NCBI GenBank assembly: GCA_001805005.1
Contig: MHDO01000127.1
Coordinates: forward strand, 1 to 26,905
DNA: 26,905 nucleotides
Direction of reading: 5' to 3'
From: Nitrospinae bacterium RIFCSPLOWO2_12_39_16
GTDB taxonomy: Bacteria; Nitrospinota; Nitrospinia; UBA9942
The stretch's first letter is position 1. Each line of letters begins with the position of its first letter. The notes beneath the pieces were generated by a model. It made no database searches and was not told the DNA's origin. It saw only the letters and a list, made by a program, of their open reading frames with translations. A program made the translations under genes and the position numbers. Positions 1 to 8,018 of this stretch are shown here, piece by piece.

Positions 1-1
1 A

Positions 2-193
2 ATCCGTCCAAATCTTCAAATGGACGGCGGTGATGTTGAGCTTGTGGACATTGATGAGGTTCAAAAGACTGTGAGTGTCAGGCTTGTTGGTGCATGCGGG
101 ACATGCCCATCTGCAATTTTTACATTAAAGGCAGGTATTGAAGCGGCAATCAGAGAGAGAGTGCCGGAGATAACAGAAGTTATATCAGTTTAA
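2..193 (+). CDS. NifU-like Fe-S scaffold C-terminal domain (5' truncated by window edge)
   Basis: The reading frame is open from the window edge and gives 63 residues ending at TAA. It carries the NifU C-terminal domain signature: a QMDGGDVELVD stretch followed by GACGTCPSA, whose CxxC cysteines bridge a transient [4Fe-4S] cluster that is handed to apo-proteins in the cytoplasm. The motif order and the distance from the CxxC to the stop fit the stand-alone NfuA/NifU-C family, which is about 75-90 residues when it stands alone. Only a short N-terminal part is missing, so I cannot tell whether this is a small one-domain protein or the end of a longer NifU. It converges with ogt, with a terminator between them. 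Confidence 0.88.
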   Translation: MRPNLQMDGGDVELVDIDEVQKTVSVRLVGACGTCPSAIFTLKAGIEAAIRERVPEITEVISV

Positions 194-229
194 AAAAATA
201 TGTAGCCGCAGCCTTCAGGCTGTGGCTAC
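193..229 (-). terminator. Intrinsic terminator of surE-ogt
   Basis: A 12-bp stem (202-213 with 218-229, one G-U pair, TTCA-type loop) is followed on the minus strand by a run of U (from the A-rich 192-200 on the plus strand). It overlaps the ogt stop codon at 226-228. With only the stem on the plus side and no plus-strand U tract, it serves mainly the minus-strand transcript. Confidence 0.72.
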
Positions 230-738
230 GATAAAGCCCTTTCCATCTTCAGCATCCTCATCTTTAAATCTATTCCACCATGTGCAGTAAATCCGCCCAT
301 TCCGCCGTCTTCTCTTGCAACTCTATGACACGGGATAAGTAAAGGAATCGGGTTCCTTGACAATGCCCCGCCAACAGCCCTTGAGGCATCAGGCAGACCA
401 ATTTTCTTTGCAACCCATTTATAGGTCTTCACTTCACCATAAGGTATAGTTTTTGTAATCTCATAGACCTTTTTTTGAAAGTCTGTCATGCAGGACAAAT
501 CCAAAGGGAAATTAAAATCAACTCTTTCTCCATCAAAATATCTTTTGATTGAGTCTTCAACAGCTTTATTTTTTTTATTTTTGGCAGCTAATTGCTCATG
601 GCTTATAGCCGATACAATTTCATCTTTTGCCATACCGGGCAGGATAAACTTCACTACACCATTTTCAGATAATACAATTCCGCATAATCCAAAAGATGTA
701 TTGAAAATAGAATAGTTGCAGGTTATTTTATCTTCCAA
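226..738 (-). CDS. ogt: Methylated-DNA--protein-cysteine S-methyltransferase
   Basis: A 170-residue protein that repairs O6-alkylguanine in DNA by irreversible transfer of the alkyl group to its own cysteine. The active-site motif IPCHRV is present with the acceptor Cys at residue 137. It is preceded by the DNA-binding helix-turn-helix region (PYGEVKTYKWVAKKIG, with the SRAVGGALSRNP segment) and followed by GGFTAHGGIDLKMRML, all typical of Ogt/MGMT. The N-terminal 80 residues form the less conserved alpha/beta domain. The most upstream start is a TTG at 738, which overlaps the 3' end of surE (stop at 723-725), so translation is probably coupled to surE. The length is normal for the family. 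Confidence 0.93.
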   Translation of the reverse strand: MEDKITCNYSIFNTSFGLCGIVLSENGVVKFILPGMAKDEIVSAISHEQLAAKNKKNKAVEDSIKRYFDGERVDFNFPLDLSCMTDFQKKVYEITKTIPYGEVKTYKWVAKKIGLPDASRAVGGALSRNPIPLLIPCHRVAREDGGMGGFTAHGGIDLKMRMLKMERALS

Positions 739-1478
739 TTTTTTAATTTCTCAAGAAACTTATGGTTTGTGAGGTCATAGTGTATAGGGGTAACAGAAAC
801 CATATCATTTCTTATAACGCCGCTGTCTGCATCACTGTCTTCATCAAAGAATAACATCTCCCCTCCCTGCCAGTAATAGATATGACCCCTCGGATCAATC
901 CTCTTGTCAAACTCCTCCCTGAATCTTGAGCTCCCTTGTCTTGTGAACACAACACCCTTTATCTTATCTGAAGCAATATTGGGAACATTTACATTCAGGA
1001 GTGTCCCCTCGGGAAGCCCATTTTCATGTGTAGTAAGGGCTAATCGTTTTGCAAAATTTGCAGCAAAAGAAAAATCAGGGTTTATAAATGTAGCAAGGGA
1101 TATTGCAATAGACGGTATCCCGAGGATTGTCCCTTCTGTTGCTGCTGATACTGTCCCAGAATATATTACATTTGTGGCAATATTTGCACCAAGATTTATG
1201 CCTGAAATAACCATGTCCGGCGGGTTTTTTAATATGGCACGAACAGCTATCTTTACGCAATCCGCAGGCGTGCCATTCACTGCATAACCGATGAATTCCC
1301 CATTTCTTTCAACCTCCCTGACCCTTAAAGGGTCGGATAGAGTAATGGCGTGTCCCACAGCACTCTGCTCTGTCTCGGGTGCAACAACAATTACATCGGC
1401 AATCTCTTTTATGCTCTCTCTAAGAGTTGTCAAACCCTTTACGTTTATACCATCATCATTTGTTAAAAGTATTTTCAT
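723..1478 (-). CDS. surE: 5'/3'-nucleotidase SurE
   Basis: A 251-residue metal-dependent nucleoside monophosphatase. The N-terminus MKILLTNDDGI contains the paired Asp residues (DD at 8-9) that bind the divalent metal. The conserved blocks VVAPETEQSAVGHAITL, NGTPADCVKIA and SGINLGANIATNVIYSGTVSAA follow in the usual order, including the Ser and Asn ligands. The length matches the family. In many bacteria surE sits near stress and repair genes; here its end overlaps ogt by 16 nt, so the two are probably one transcript. No Shine-Dalgarno is visible before the ATG; a TATAAT lies 10 nt upstream of it. Confidence 0.95.
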   Translation of the reverse strand: MKILLTNDDGINVKGLTTLRESIKEIADVIVVAPETEQSAVGHAITLSDPLRVREVERNGEFIGYAVNGTPADCVKIAVRAILKNPPDMVISGINLGANIATNVIYSGTVSAATEGTILGIPSIAISLATFINPDFSFAANFAKRLALTTHENGLPEGTLLNVNVPNIASDKIKGVVFTRQGSSRFREEFDKRIDPRGHIYYWQGGEMLFFDEDSDADSGVIRNDMVSVTPIHYDLTNHKFLEKLKNWKIK

Positions 1479-1488
1479 TTTTTAGGAA

Positions 1489-1494
1489 ATTATA
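1489..1494 (-). promoter_or_regulatory. Possible -10 box of surE-ogt at leaderless distance
   Basis: On the minus strand TATAAT ends 10 nt before the surE ATG, which would put the transcript start about 3-4 nt from the start codon. No good -35 is visible at 17 nt (that position is inside the repeat element), and no SD is present. Chance occurrence in AT-rich DNA is possible. Confidence 0.35.
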
Positions 1495-1502
1495 AAAATC
1501 AG

Positions 1503-1669
1503 CCACAGAGTCACGGAGACACAGAGAAAAAACCAATCTTTTTGACACAGATGGACACTGATTATTTATGATTTTTATGTTTCTTGATTTCTGTGTTAAT
1601 CATAATTTATCTGTGTCTTTCAGTGTCTTCATTTTTTGAGTCTTTCTCTGTGCCTCTGTGTCTCTGTGG
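1503..1669. repeat. CACAGAG-type inverted-end intergenic element, copy 1
   Basis: About 167 bp whose ends are inverted repeats of about 27 bp (CCACAGAG... at 1503 and its complement ...CTCTGTGG ending at 1669, about 24 of 27 positions matching). Inside lies a second inverted pair built from GACACAGAT/GACACTGA motifs (about 1543-1561 and 1607-1628). No ORF is contained. It separates the divergent surE and hydrolase genes and overlaps the hydrolase's upstream region. The same style of element recurs at 2636-2812, 18133-18401 and 22483-22559. Confidence 0.8.
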
Positions 1670-1717
1670 TTAAGATTAGGTTTTTGTTCTTATTTTATTT
1701 ATAATATCATACAAAAT

Positions 1718-2632
1718 ATGGATTTTAAAAATATGTTTGCGATTCTGAAAATAGCTATATACTTTTCCATAATAATCCTCGCCTTAAGCTTCGTTCTTGT
1801 CTATTCAAATACCCATCCTACAAGTTATCCACTTAATATACCGCCTTCTAATTATGGGATTAAATTTGAGACTGTAGAGTTTACGACACCTGATAAAATT
1901 GTTTTAAAGGGATGGTTTATAAAATCAGTAAGCAGCAGGCAGTATGAAGCAGGCAGTAAGAAGCCGGTCATAATAATCTGTCATGGACTTGGGGCAAATA
2001 AGTCTGATTTTACAGAACTGTCCTCTTATTTATCAAAGTCAGGCTATCATGTCCTCCTTTTTGATTTCAGGGGGCATGGAGACAGTAAAGGGAGGGTATC
2101 GTCTATAGGATTTTTAGAGCAGATGGACTTAAAGAGTGCAATAGATTATGTGAAATCCCAAAATGATGCAGACATCGGCAGGATTGGTGTGTATGGCTTT
2201 TCACTCGGTGCGGCAGTTGCAATATTAACAGCTGCAGAATCAAAAGACATTAAAGCAGTTATATCTGACAGTAGTTTTACATCCCTGAAGGTTCAGGGTG
2301 AGAGATTGTTAAAATCCTCACTCCTTCCGAAGTTCCCATTTCTTTATGCAGCGACATGGATATATGAGATTATGTTTAAAACAGATATTGAAAAAGTAGC
2401 CCCTTTAAATTTCATAGAAAAAATATCACCAACCCCAATATTTATAATTGGAGGCGAAGGGGATAGCCAGATGCCAGCATCAGATGCAGAGGAGCTTTTT
2501 AAAAATGCCAGAGAGCCAAAATCCTTATGGATAGTTAAAGGTGCATCCCACGGCGGGACTATCTCTGCCGGCAGGGAGTATGAAAAAAGGATAATTGAAT
2601 TTTTTGATAAATACCTCAAAAATAAAACCTAA
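1718..2632 (+). CDS. Membrane-anchored alpha/beta hydrolase
   Basis: A serine hydrolase of the alpha/beta fold, substrate unknown. From the ATG at 1718 it has 304 residues: an N-terminal hydrophobic anchor (about residues 7-27), then the oxyanion strand-loop VIIICHGLGANKSDF, the FRGHGDS turn, the nucleophile elbow YGFSLGAA (Ser), a conserved Asp after GGEGDSQMP and the catalytic His in KGASHGG. It resembles the YqkD/FrsA-like Hydrolase_4 group acting outside the membrane. An earlier in-frame start at 1658 exists but its first 20 codons fall in or next to the repeat element, so I prefer 1718; no SD is seen at either. A period-7 repeat insertion lies just before the first core strand. It has repeat elements on both sides and no operon partner. 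Confidence 0.85.
   Translation: MDFKNMFAILKIAIYFSIIILALSFVLVYSNTHPTSYPLNIPPSNYGIKFETVEFTTPDKIVLKGWFIKSVSSRQYEAGSKKPVIIICHGLGANKSDFTELSSYLSKSGYHVLLFDFRGHGDSKGRVSSIGFLEQMDLKSAIDYVKSQNDADIGRIGVYGFSLGAAVAILTAAESKDIKAVISDSSFTSLKVQGERLLKSSLLPKFPFLYAATWIYEIMFKTDIEKVAPLNFIEKISPTPIFIIGGEGDSQMPASDAEELFKNAREPKSLWIVKGASHGGTISAGREYEKRIIEFFDKYLKNKT
1927..1968. repeat. Heptanucleotide repeat inside the hydrolase gene
   Basis: Five to six 7-nt units (AGTAAGC, AGCAGGC, AGTATGA, AGCAGGC, AGTAAGA, then a degenerate unit) run in frame inside the alpha/beta hydrolase. They encode the polar SSRQYEAGSKK stretch between the N-terminal strand and the HGLGANK oxyanion strand, a surface position where an insertion is tolerable. 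Confidence 0.75.
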
Positions 2633-2635
2633 TAA

Positions 2636-2812
2636 GCCACAGAGACACAGAGGCACTGAGAAAAAACAAACAAAGAAAATAAAAGACTTATTTTGGACAC
2701 AGATGAACACAGATTTTCAGGATTAAAACATTAAACATTATTATCTGTGTGTATCTGTGAAAATCCGTGTCCTATGATTTTATTTCTCTGTGTTCTCGGT
2801 GAACTCTGTGGC
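2636..2812. repeat. CACAGAG-type inverted-end element, copy 2
   Basis: About 177 bp, starting GCCACAGAGACACAGAGG and ending with the inverted form CTCTGTGGC. Nested inside is a second inverted pair (GGACACAGATGAACACAG at about 2694 and its complement ending near 2772). It starts 4 nt after the hydrolase stop and holds no gene. Same architecture as copy 1, different core. Confidence 0.78.
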
Positions 2813-2854
2813 AAAAGGTTTTATAATTTAATATGTTTTTAATGTTTCCCCACC

Positions 2855-2860
2855 TATAAT
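2855..2860 (+). promoter_or_regulatory. Possible -10 box at leaderless distance
   Basis: A perfect TATAAT ends 7 nt before the ATG of the gene at 2868, placing the predicted transcript start at or next to the start codon. No SD lies between. The -35 position (about 2832-2837) has no convincing TTGACA. Confidence 0.38.
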
Positions 2861-2867
2861 ATAGTTT

Positions 2868-3773
2868 ATGAAAAAAGAAAATAAAAGAAATAATGCCTTT
2901 GAGAAGGTTCTTATTATTTTGGTATTTATCACTACCTGCATTGTCGGCTTTGAGGCATTCACACAGAAACATCTTCCGGAAAACAGTATACTGCATTTCC
3001 TTCACCAGTATGGATACCTGAGTAATTACCCAATAATATATGAGCCAAGTAAGGGTATCTGGCATGCTGTAGGCTGGGTAGGCTCATCAGTGATGATTTT
3101 AATGATGCTCTACAGTGTTAAAAAGAGGTTTTCAATATTCAATTCCTTAGGGTCACTGCGTCACTGGCTATCGGCACATATATCTTTAGGCATAATGGGA
3201 CCTATCCTTGTAACCTTTCATACAACCTTTAAATTCGGCGGAATAATAGCTACAAGCTTCTGGTGCATGATAATCACAATGATATTTGGAATACTGGGAA
3301 GATATATCTATGTGCAGATTCCAAGAGACTTATCAGGAACTGAGCTTGAAACCAATGAGATAGACAAGATTGCAGAATCACTTGATATAAAGTTAAGTGA
3401 GTATCTAAAGAATGTTAACATTACAAATTTGTTTAAGGAGATAAGTATTGCCGATGAAAAGGCAAAGTCCCTTAATGTGATAAGCGCCCTTTTCTTTATG
3501 ATAAAAACTGATATTAAAAATCTATACAGGATATTTCACCTTAAAAATATTATAAGAAGCCGCTATCACCTATCAGGAAAGGTGAGGAGGGAAATAGTAT
3601 TACTTCTGAAGAAAAAGGCGGCACTCATAAGGCAGAAGAATTTTCTTGCAACATCACACAGACTTCTTCATTACTGGCATGTCTTGCATGTCCCGCTTGC
3701 CATTGTAATGTTTTTAATCATGTTTTTGCACATCATAGTCTATTTCTTATTTGGTACTACTCACAGGACATAA
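2868..3773 (+). CDS. Integral membrane protein with haem-ligand-like histidines (cytochrome b-like)
   Basis: A 301-residue membrane protein of no family I can name with certainty. Predicted helices lie at about 13-29, 66-82, 103-122, 125-147 and 271-295, with a charged soluble loop at about 150-260 between helices 4 and 5. Histidines cluster where b-haem ligands sit in ferric-reductase or cytochrome b561-like proteins: H99 and H104 at the start of helix 3, H118 near its end, and H268, H271, H274 and H288 around the last helix. I infer a quinone- or haem-linked electron-transfer role at the inner membrane. There is no adjacent ferredoxin or cytochrome gene that would name a partner. The start has no SD but has a TATAAT 7 nt upstream. 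It converges with the histidine kinase gene. Confidence 0.6.
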   Translation: MKKENKRNNAFEKVLIILVFITTCIVGFEAFTQKHLPENSILHFLHQYGYLSNYPIIYEPSKGIWHAVGWVGSSVMILMMLYSVKKRFSIFNSLGSLRHWLSAHISLGIMGPILVTFHTTFKFGGIIATSFWCMIITMIFGILGRYIYVQIPRDLSGTELETNEIDKIAESLDIKLSEYLKNVNITNLFKEISIADEKAKSLNVISALFFMIKTDIKNLYRIFHLKNIIRSRYHLSGKVRREIVLLLKKKAALIRQKNFLATSHRLLHYWHVLHVPLAIVMFLIMFLHIIVYFLFGTTHRT

Positions 3774-3782
3774 AGCATTCAG

Positions 3783-5303
3783 TTATTCTGAATTTGCAGG
3801 AAGATAAAAATGGAAGGTTGTTCCGACACCTGTTTTAGAATCAACAGTGATTAATCCTTCATGTCTGTTTATAATTGAATAGCAGATTGAAAGCCCAAGT
3901 CCCATGCCCTTCTGGGCACCTCTATCCTTTGTAGAAAAATATGGGTCAAAAATCTTTGATATATTCTCTTCTGATATCCCAATTCCGTTATCCGATATTG
4001 ATACCTTTAGGTATTTCCCTTCTTTTATTGGAAGGTTGTCATTTTTACTGGCTGTAATATTCTCCGCCATTACCTTAATAATTCCTCCATTCGGCATTGC
4101 CTCAATAGCATTTATAACAAGACTCCTTACCACCTGTTTAATCTGCAAGCTATCTGCTTTGACTTGATAGAGATTATCAGTAATGGCAAATTCACAGGTA
4201 ATTTCTGAATCGCTTGGTATTACAAGGCTTACAGTTTCCTTTAAAATCCCTGACATTGCAATTAGTTCCTTTGCAGGCTCTCCGCCTCTGGCAAATGTGA
4301 TTAACATGCCTGTCAATTCCTTTGCCTGCATACATGCATCCTCTGATTGTGTGAGTTTTTTTAAAACCTCATCTTCAGAAGAAAGATTTTTCTTTGACAG
4401 ATACATCTTTGAGAGAAATATATTGCCCAAAATTACAGTTAGTATGTTATTAAAGTCATGGGCAATACCGCCTGCAAGTATGCCGATTGAATCAAGCTTC
4501 TGTTTCATCTGGAGTTCATTTTTCTTGTTGAGTCTTTGCATTTCGTCCTGCATCTTCTTCCAGTCGGTTATATCGCGGACTATTCCCACCATATAATTAT
4601 TTTCCATTATGTTCAAAAATTTAACATTCACCCAGACTGGAAATGTCGTTCCATCTTTACGCTTATGCAAACCTTCTAAAAGCATATACCCCTTTTCTCT
4701 GACCTCGTTGACATGCTTACTCCATGAAAAATTATCAGGCAGAATCGCCTCAATATCTGTAACTTTCATATTAAATATCTCTTTTCTTGTATATCCTAAA
4801 TTACTGCAATACTTATCATTGACATAAATGAAACGGCTTGTCCCGGGGTCTACAATAACTACAGCATCATTTGTTTGATTTATTATATTCTTAAATAACT
4901 GCAAATCTTCCAGAGTTTGCCTATACTCGGTAATATTACGACTCACACCAACCAGCCCAATTATATTTCTATGTTCATCGTAAACAGGAGATTTTACGGT
5001 ATCAAAAAATATTCTCTTTCCATCTTTGCCTACACAATCCTCTTCATAATGGAGAGTCCTTCCCTTTTCAAATACCTCTCTATCACTGAAATTGCAGCAT
5101 TCAGCCAAATCAGGGGGGAAGATTTGTTCATCTGTTTTCCCGATAATATCTCTTTCCTTAAGACCCACTAATTCCTCAAATGTTTTATTAACAACAAGAT
5201 TGCGTCCTTGAGCATCCTTGAAATAAACTACATCCCTTATAGTATCAAGTAAGATTTTATGATATATATCCATCTCTATCTGTGATTTTTTTTCATTTTT
5301 CAT
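3783..5303 (-). CDS. PAS-domain sensor histidine kinase (orphan)
   Basis: A 506-residue cytoplasmic sensor kinase with no membrane segment. Two PAS/PAC modules come first (about 12-125 and 133-250; PAC motifs at SRNITEYRQ and VRDITDWKK). A short coiled coil precedes the phospho-acceptor box GGIAHDFNNIL with His282. The catalytic domain follows with the N box (VINAIEAMPNGG), G1 (SDNGIGIS), F box (FDPYFSTK) and G2 (KGMGLGLS). The HDFNNIL form of the H box is that of HisKA kinases often found in hybrid proteins, but no receiver domain is attached and no response regulator is adjacent, so the partner is encoded elsewhere. The start at 5303 is supported by a strong SD (GAGAGGAGG) six nt upstream. 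The signal is probably cytosolic (redox, gas or small molecule through PAS), which is inference. Confidence 0.93.
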   Translation of the reverse strand: MKNEKKSQIEMDIYHKILLDTIRDVVYFKDAQGRNLVVNKTFEELVGLKERDIIGKTDEQIFPPDLAECCNFSDREVFEKGRTLHYEEDCVGKDGKRIFFDTVKSPVYDEHRNIIGLVGVSRNITEYRQTLEDLQLFKNIINQTNDAVVIVDPGTSRFIYVNDKYCSNLGYTRKEIFNMKVTDIEAILPDNFSWSKHVNEVREKGYMLLEGLHKRKDGTTFPVWVNVKFLNIMENNYMVGIVRDITDWKKMQDEMQRLNKKNELQMKQKLDSIGILAGGIAHDFNNILTVILGNIFLSKMYLSKKNLSSEDEVLKKLTQSEDACMQAKELTGMLITFARGGEPAKELIAMSGILKETVSLVIPSDSEITCEFAITDNLYQVKADSLQIKQVVRSLVINAIEAMPNGGIIKVMAENITASKNDNLPIKEGKYLKVSISDNGIGISEENISKIFDPYFSTKDRGAQKGMGLGLSICYSIINRHEGLITVDSKTGVGTTFHFYLPANSE

Positions 5304-5356
5304 GCCAGCCTCCTCTCTTTATAATAAAAATATTTGATTGCTATATTATCAGCAGA

Positions 5357-7207
5357 CTAAACATAATTCAATTTTAATATCTCTTCAGGTATGTCAAACC
5401 CATTTTCAACAGGGAATCTCCCGTTAAGCACTATTGCTATTCTCCTTATCCTCTTTGATGACATGAGATTATCCGTTCCTACAGGGTCATACTTAAGGCA
5501 TAATGATGAGTGAGGATTTTTCAAAAGAGATACTACTATATTCAGAGACAATTTATTCAAGAATTCTATATACTTCTTTTCCACATCCCATCTGGAACTT
5601 TTTGATACCATTGTTACAGCCTTCTGCCAGAGTGTAATATCATTTACATTAATCGAATGGGAATATAATCTTTTCTTGGTATTAAATGATATTATTTTTT
5701 TCTTTATTATATCCTGCATAAATTCATCATTATGGTGATTATGCCTGTTTATCACTGTCTTCGCAATCTTCCAGTATTTCTTCTCAATATACTCATCAGA
5801 GCGAAACTCCCAGTATATATGACCGAACCTCTTTGTAGATGATGTGAGATACAATTGATTTGGAATATAAAAATTATGTGCAATTACATCCGCTGCCAGA
5901 TGGGATAGATAGCCGTATGAAAAGGCATTGGTTTCATTACTGTCAGCATATTTCAGCATCTTTTGCCCAATTGACCAGTTATGACAGTGGTCATCCCTCC
6001 TTTTATGCCCTTTCCCAATGAATATATCGGCGCTTATACACCCGTAGAGATAGTCATAGGGGAATGCCTTTAATATATCTGCGATATGAGGAAGTATAAG
6101 TTTAAGGTTATCAAGTATAAACACCCCCTCTTTCATATGTATCCCCGCCCCCCACGCATAGGCATTCGCAGGAACAAGAAGCAAGAAACAAGAAGCAAGA
6201 GGCAGGATGCAGGAGACAAGAAGTAAGAGGAAAGAGTTTTTTTTCTGGCTTCTGACTTCTTGCTTCTGTCTTCTGTCTTTCTGATATTCCATCCATTCTT
6301 TATGCATAACCTTTATTATATTAAAATCCCTCTCATTGTCCACATCCAATGCCGCACCTCCAAATGATGTCTCAACTAACTTCAACCGTGTTTTTAAAAC
6401 ATTGGATACAATCCCCTCTGCCATTTTAACCGAAACAAACTGCCTGAAAAAAAGGCTTAAAAACTCTAACCGAATATGAGAGAAAAAGAGCGCCATCTGG
6501 ACAAAGATATAAAATAAAAGGTTCTTATACCCTGCATGTTTTCTTATAAGCTCAAATGTAAGCTTAACAATATTTTTTATATCCTTCTGATAGCGGTATT
6601 CATATATCTTTTCAATATACTCCCTGTTTGCTATCTTAAATGGCTTAACAAGATGAAGATTGCTTATCCTGTATCTATTTTCTTTAAGATGAAGATAGGC
6701 GAGTTTTATGCCCATCTTTTCATTGGATGGATAATAATACCTTAAGGCAGTCTCTGGAGTCATACCAATACAGTAGTCATGATTTGACATATCGCATCTT
6801 GATAGAAACTCTTTAATCTCATGGGGTGTTATCAGAGGCATATCGCCTGCCACTACAAATACTGCCTTATCCATCAATGAAGGATTCTGATATTCATCGC
6901 CAGCACTATAACCATCAATTGAGGCAAGAAATGTATGCCATATATTTTCATAAAGATTGTCCCTTTGCTCAACTGCAATTACATTCTTTCTTAAGATAAT
7001 CTTACCAGAGTATTTTTTTAGTAATTCTTCAATCTTAGACTTTGGACCAACTACATAAATATTGCCAATATCATCCACATCCTGAAGGGCAGAAAGCACA
7101 TACATAAATAGAGGGATACCATCCAACTCTATCAGCGATTTATTCATCCCGAATACACTTTTGCTTGCCTTTTTATCGCCTGTCAGGAGGATTGTATCGT
7201 ATTTCAC
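5357..7207 (-). CDS. Fusion: MobA-like nucleotidyltransferase + zinc-dependent phospholipase C-like domain
   Basis: A continuous 616-codon frame that reads like two genes. Residues 1-300 form an NTP transferase of the MobA/NTP_transf_3 type: a degenerate N-terminal NTP loop (LLTGDKKASKSVFGMNKSLIELDG), the metal-binding VAGDMPLITP near 118-127, and a hydrophobic stretch near 229-255. Residues 325-351 look like a signal peptide ending ANAYA, and residues 352-616 resemble the zinc phospholipase C fold: W352 directly after AYA (the family uses the N-terminal Trp as a zinc ligand), H357, D394, H407/H409, H436xxxD440, H444 and H463xxxE467. The join is a period-7 DNA repeat. An internal start, for example Met306, could yield a separately exported phospholipase-like protein. 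It is the last gene downstream of coaX (43-nt gap with a small hairpin). Confidence 0.75.
   Translation of the reverse strand: MKYDTILLTGDKKASKSVFGMNKSLIELDGIPLFMYVLSALQDVDDIGNIYVVGPKSKIEELLKKYSGKIILRKNVIAVEQRDNLYENIWHTFLASIDGYSAGDEYQNPSLMDKAVFVVAGDMPLITPHEIKEFLSRCDMSNHDYCIGMTPETALRYYYPSNEKMGIKLAYLHLKENRYRISNLHLVKPFKIANREYIEKIYEYRYQKDIKNIVKLTFELIRKHAGYKNLLFYIFVQMALFFSHIRLEFLSLFFRQFVSVKMAEGIVSNVLKTRLKLVETSFGGAALDVDNERDFNIIKVMHKEWMEYQKDRRQKQEVRSQKKNSFLLLLVSCILPLASCFLLLVPANAYAWGAGIHMKEGVFILDNLKLILPHIADILKAFPYDYLYGCISADIFIGKGHKRRDDHCHNWSIGQKMLKYADSNETNAFSYGYLSHLAADVIAHNFYIPNQLYLTSSTKRFGHIYWEFRSDEYIEKKYWKIAKTVINRHNHHNDEFMQDIIKKKIISFNTKKRLYSHSINVNDITLWQKAVTMVSKSSRWDVEKKYIEFLNKLSLNIVVSLLKNPHSSLCLKYDPVGTDNLMSSKRIRRIAIVLNGRFPVENGFDIPEEILKLNYV
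6173..6278. repeat. Inverted pair of heptanucleotide arrays at the fusion junction
   Basis: On the plus strand nine 7-nt units of the type RRCAAGA (6173-6235) are followed, after a short T run, by five units of the type TCTGNCT (6244-6278), roughly the complement of the first. Together they can fold into a long imperfect hairpin. The array codes, in frame on the minus strand, for the linker RRQKQEVRSQKK and most of the hydrophobic segment SFLLLLVSCILPLASCFLLL that acts as the putative signal peptide of the phospholipase-like half. Confidence 0.8.
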
Positions 7208-7250
7208 AAAAATACCTTTTTGTCACAGAGAACGCAATGTGACACTGATT

Positions 7251-8018
7251 TTATCTTCTGTTTTTTTCAAATATAATCCGAAGCCCGTCAAGCGTAAGAA
7301 AAGGATTAACCTCTTTTATAGTCAGAGACTCAGGGACAATTAACTCGGCAAGCCCCCCTGTGGCAACTGCATTTACCTCTCCATCCATTTCTTTTCTCAT
7401 CTCCTCCACAATCCTGTCAACCAGACCTGCATATCCGTAAATTGCCCCTGACTGCATGCTGCTGATGGTATTTCGTCCTATAACATTTAAAGGTTTAATC
7501 AATTCTACCTTTGGCAGTTTTGCAGCCCTTTCAAATAGCGCCTCCATTGATATGCCAATCCCAGGTGTTATAACCCCTCCCAAATATTCCCCCTTTTGAG
7601 ATATTGCATCAAATGTAGTGGCGGTTCCAAAATCCACTATTATCAAGGGACCTCCGTATCTTTCATATCCTGCAACAGCATTAACGATTCTATCAGCACC
7701 AACCTCCTTTGGATTATCATATAAAATCGGTATGCCTGTCTTTATGCCGGGTCCAACAACAAGGGGTGAGGTATTAAAATATTTTTTTGAAAGGTTTTCT
7801 ATTATTGGAAGAATCGGAGGGACAACACAGGAGACTATTATATCCTTTACAATATCAAATTTTAAATCCTTGATTGAAAAGAGCCCTCTCATTAATGCAG
7901 CATACTCATCTTCTGTCCTCTCCCTGTCTGTCTCTATCCTCCAGTGGATAATCAGCTTCTTTTCCTGATAGAGACCGAGCACAATATTTGTATTTCCTAT
8001 ATCTATCCCTAATAGCAT
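7251..8018 (-). CDS. coaX: Type III pantothenate kinase
   Basis: A 255-residue cytoplasmic enzyme that phosphorylates pantothenate to 4'-phosphopantothenate, the first step of coenzyme A synthesis. The ASKHA-fold motifs are clear: the phosphate loop MLLGIDIGNTNIVLGLY at the N-terminus, GADRIVNAVAGYERYGGPLIIVDFGTATTFDAI (catalytic Asp and adenosine motif), and YLGGVITPGIGISMEALFERAAKLP. The length matches CoaX. Its start overlaps the end of birA by 10 nt, so the two are translationally coupled in the nadC-birA-coaX operon. This grouping of NAD, biotin and CoA cofactor genes is common in bacteria. Confidence 0.96.
   Translation of the reverse strand: MLLGIDIGNTNIVLGLYQEKKLIIHWRIETDRERTEDEYAALMRGLFSIKDLKFDIVKDIIVSCVVPPILPIIENLSKKYFNTSPLVVGPGIKTGIPILYDNPKEVGADRIVNAVAGYERYGGPLIIVDFGTATTFDAISQKGEYLGGVITPGIGISMEALFERAAKLPKVELIKPLNVIGRNTISSMQSGAIYGYAGLVDRIVEEMRKEMDGEVNAVATGGLAELIVPESLTIKEVNPFLTLDGLRIIFEKNRR

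Noticed and set aside
904..1287. Plus-strand open frame inside surE
   Set aside because: It is the antisense shadow of the clearly conserved surE; no SD, no family signature. The same applies to the open frames opposite ogt, coaX, birA, the histidine kinase and lon.
1658..1717. Upstream start of the alpha/beta hydrolase
   Set aside because: The extra 20 codons are largely repeat-derived and adjacent sequence, precede the natural hydrophobic anchor and have no SD.
7221..7244. Terminator between coaX and the fusion gene
   Set aside because: The 7-bp TGTCACA/TGTGACA stem has a 10-nt loop and no U run on the minus strand, so it is weak evidence for termination; it resembles a fragment of the CACAGAG repeats.
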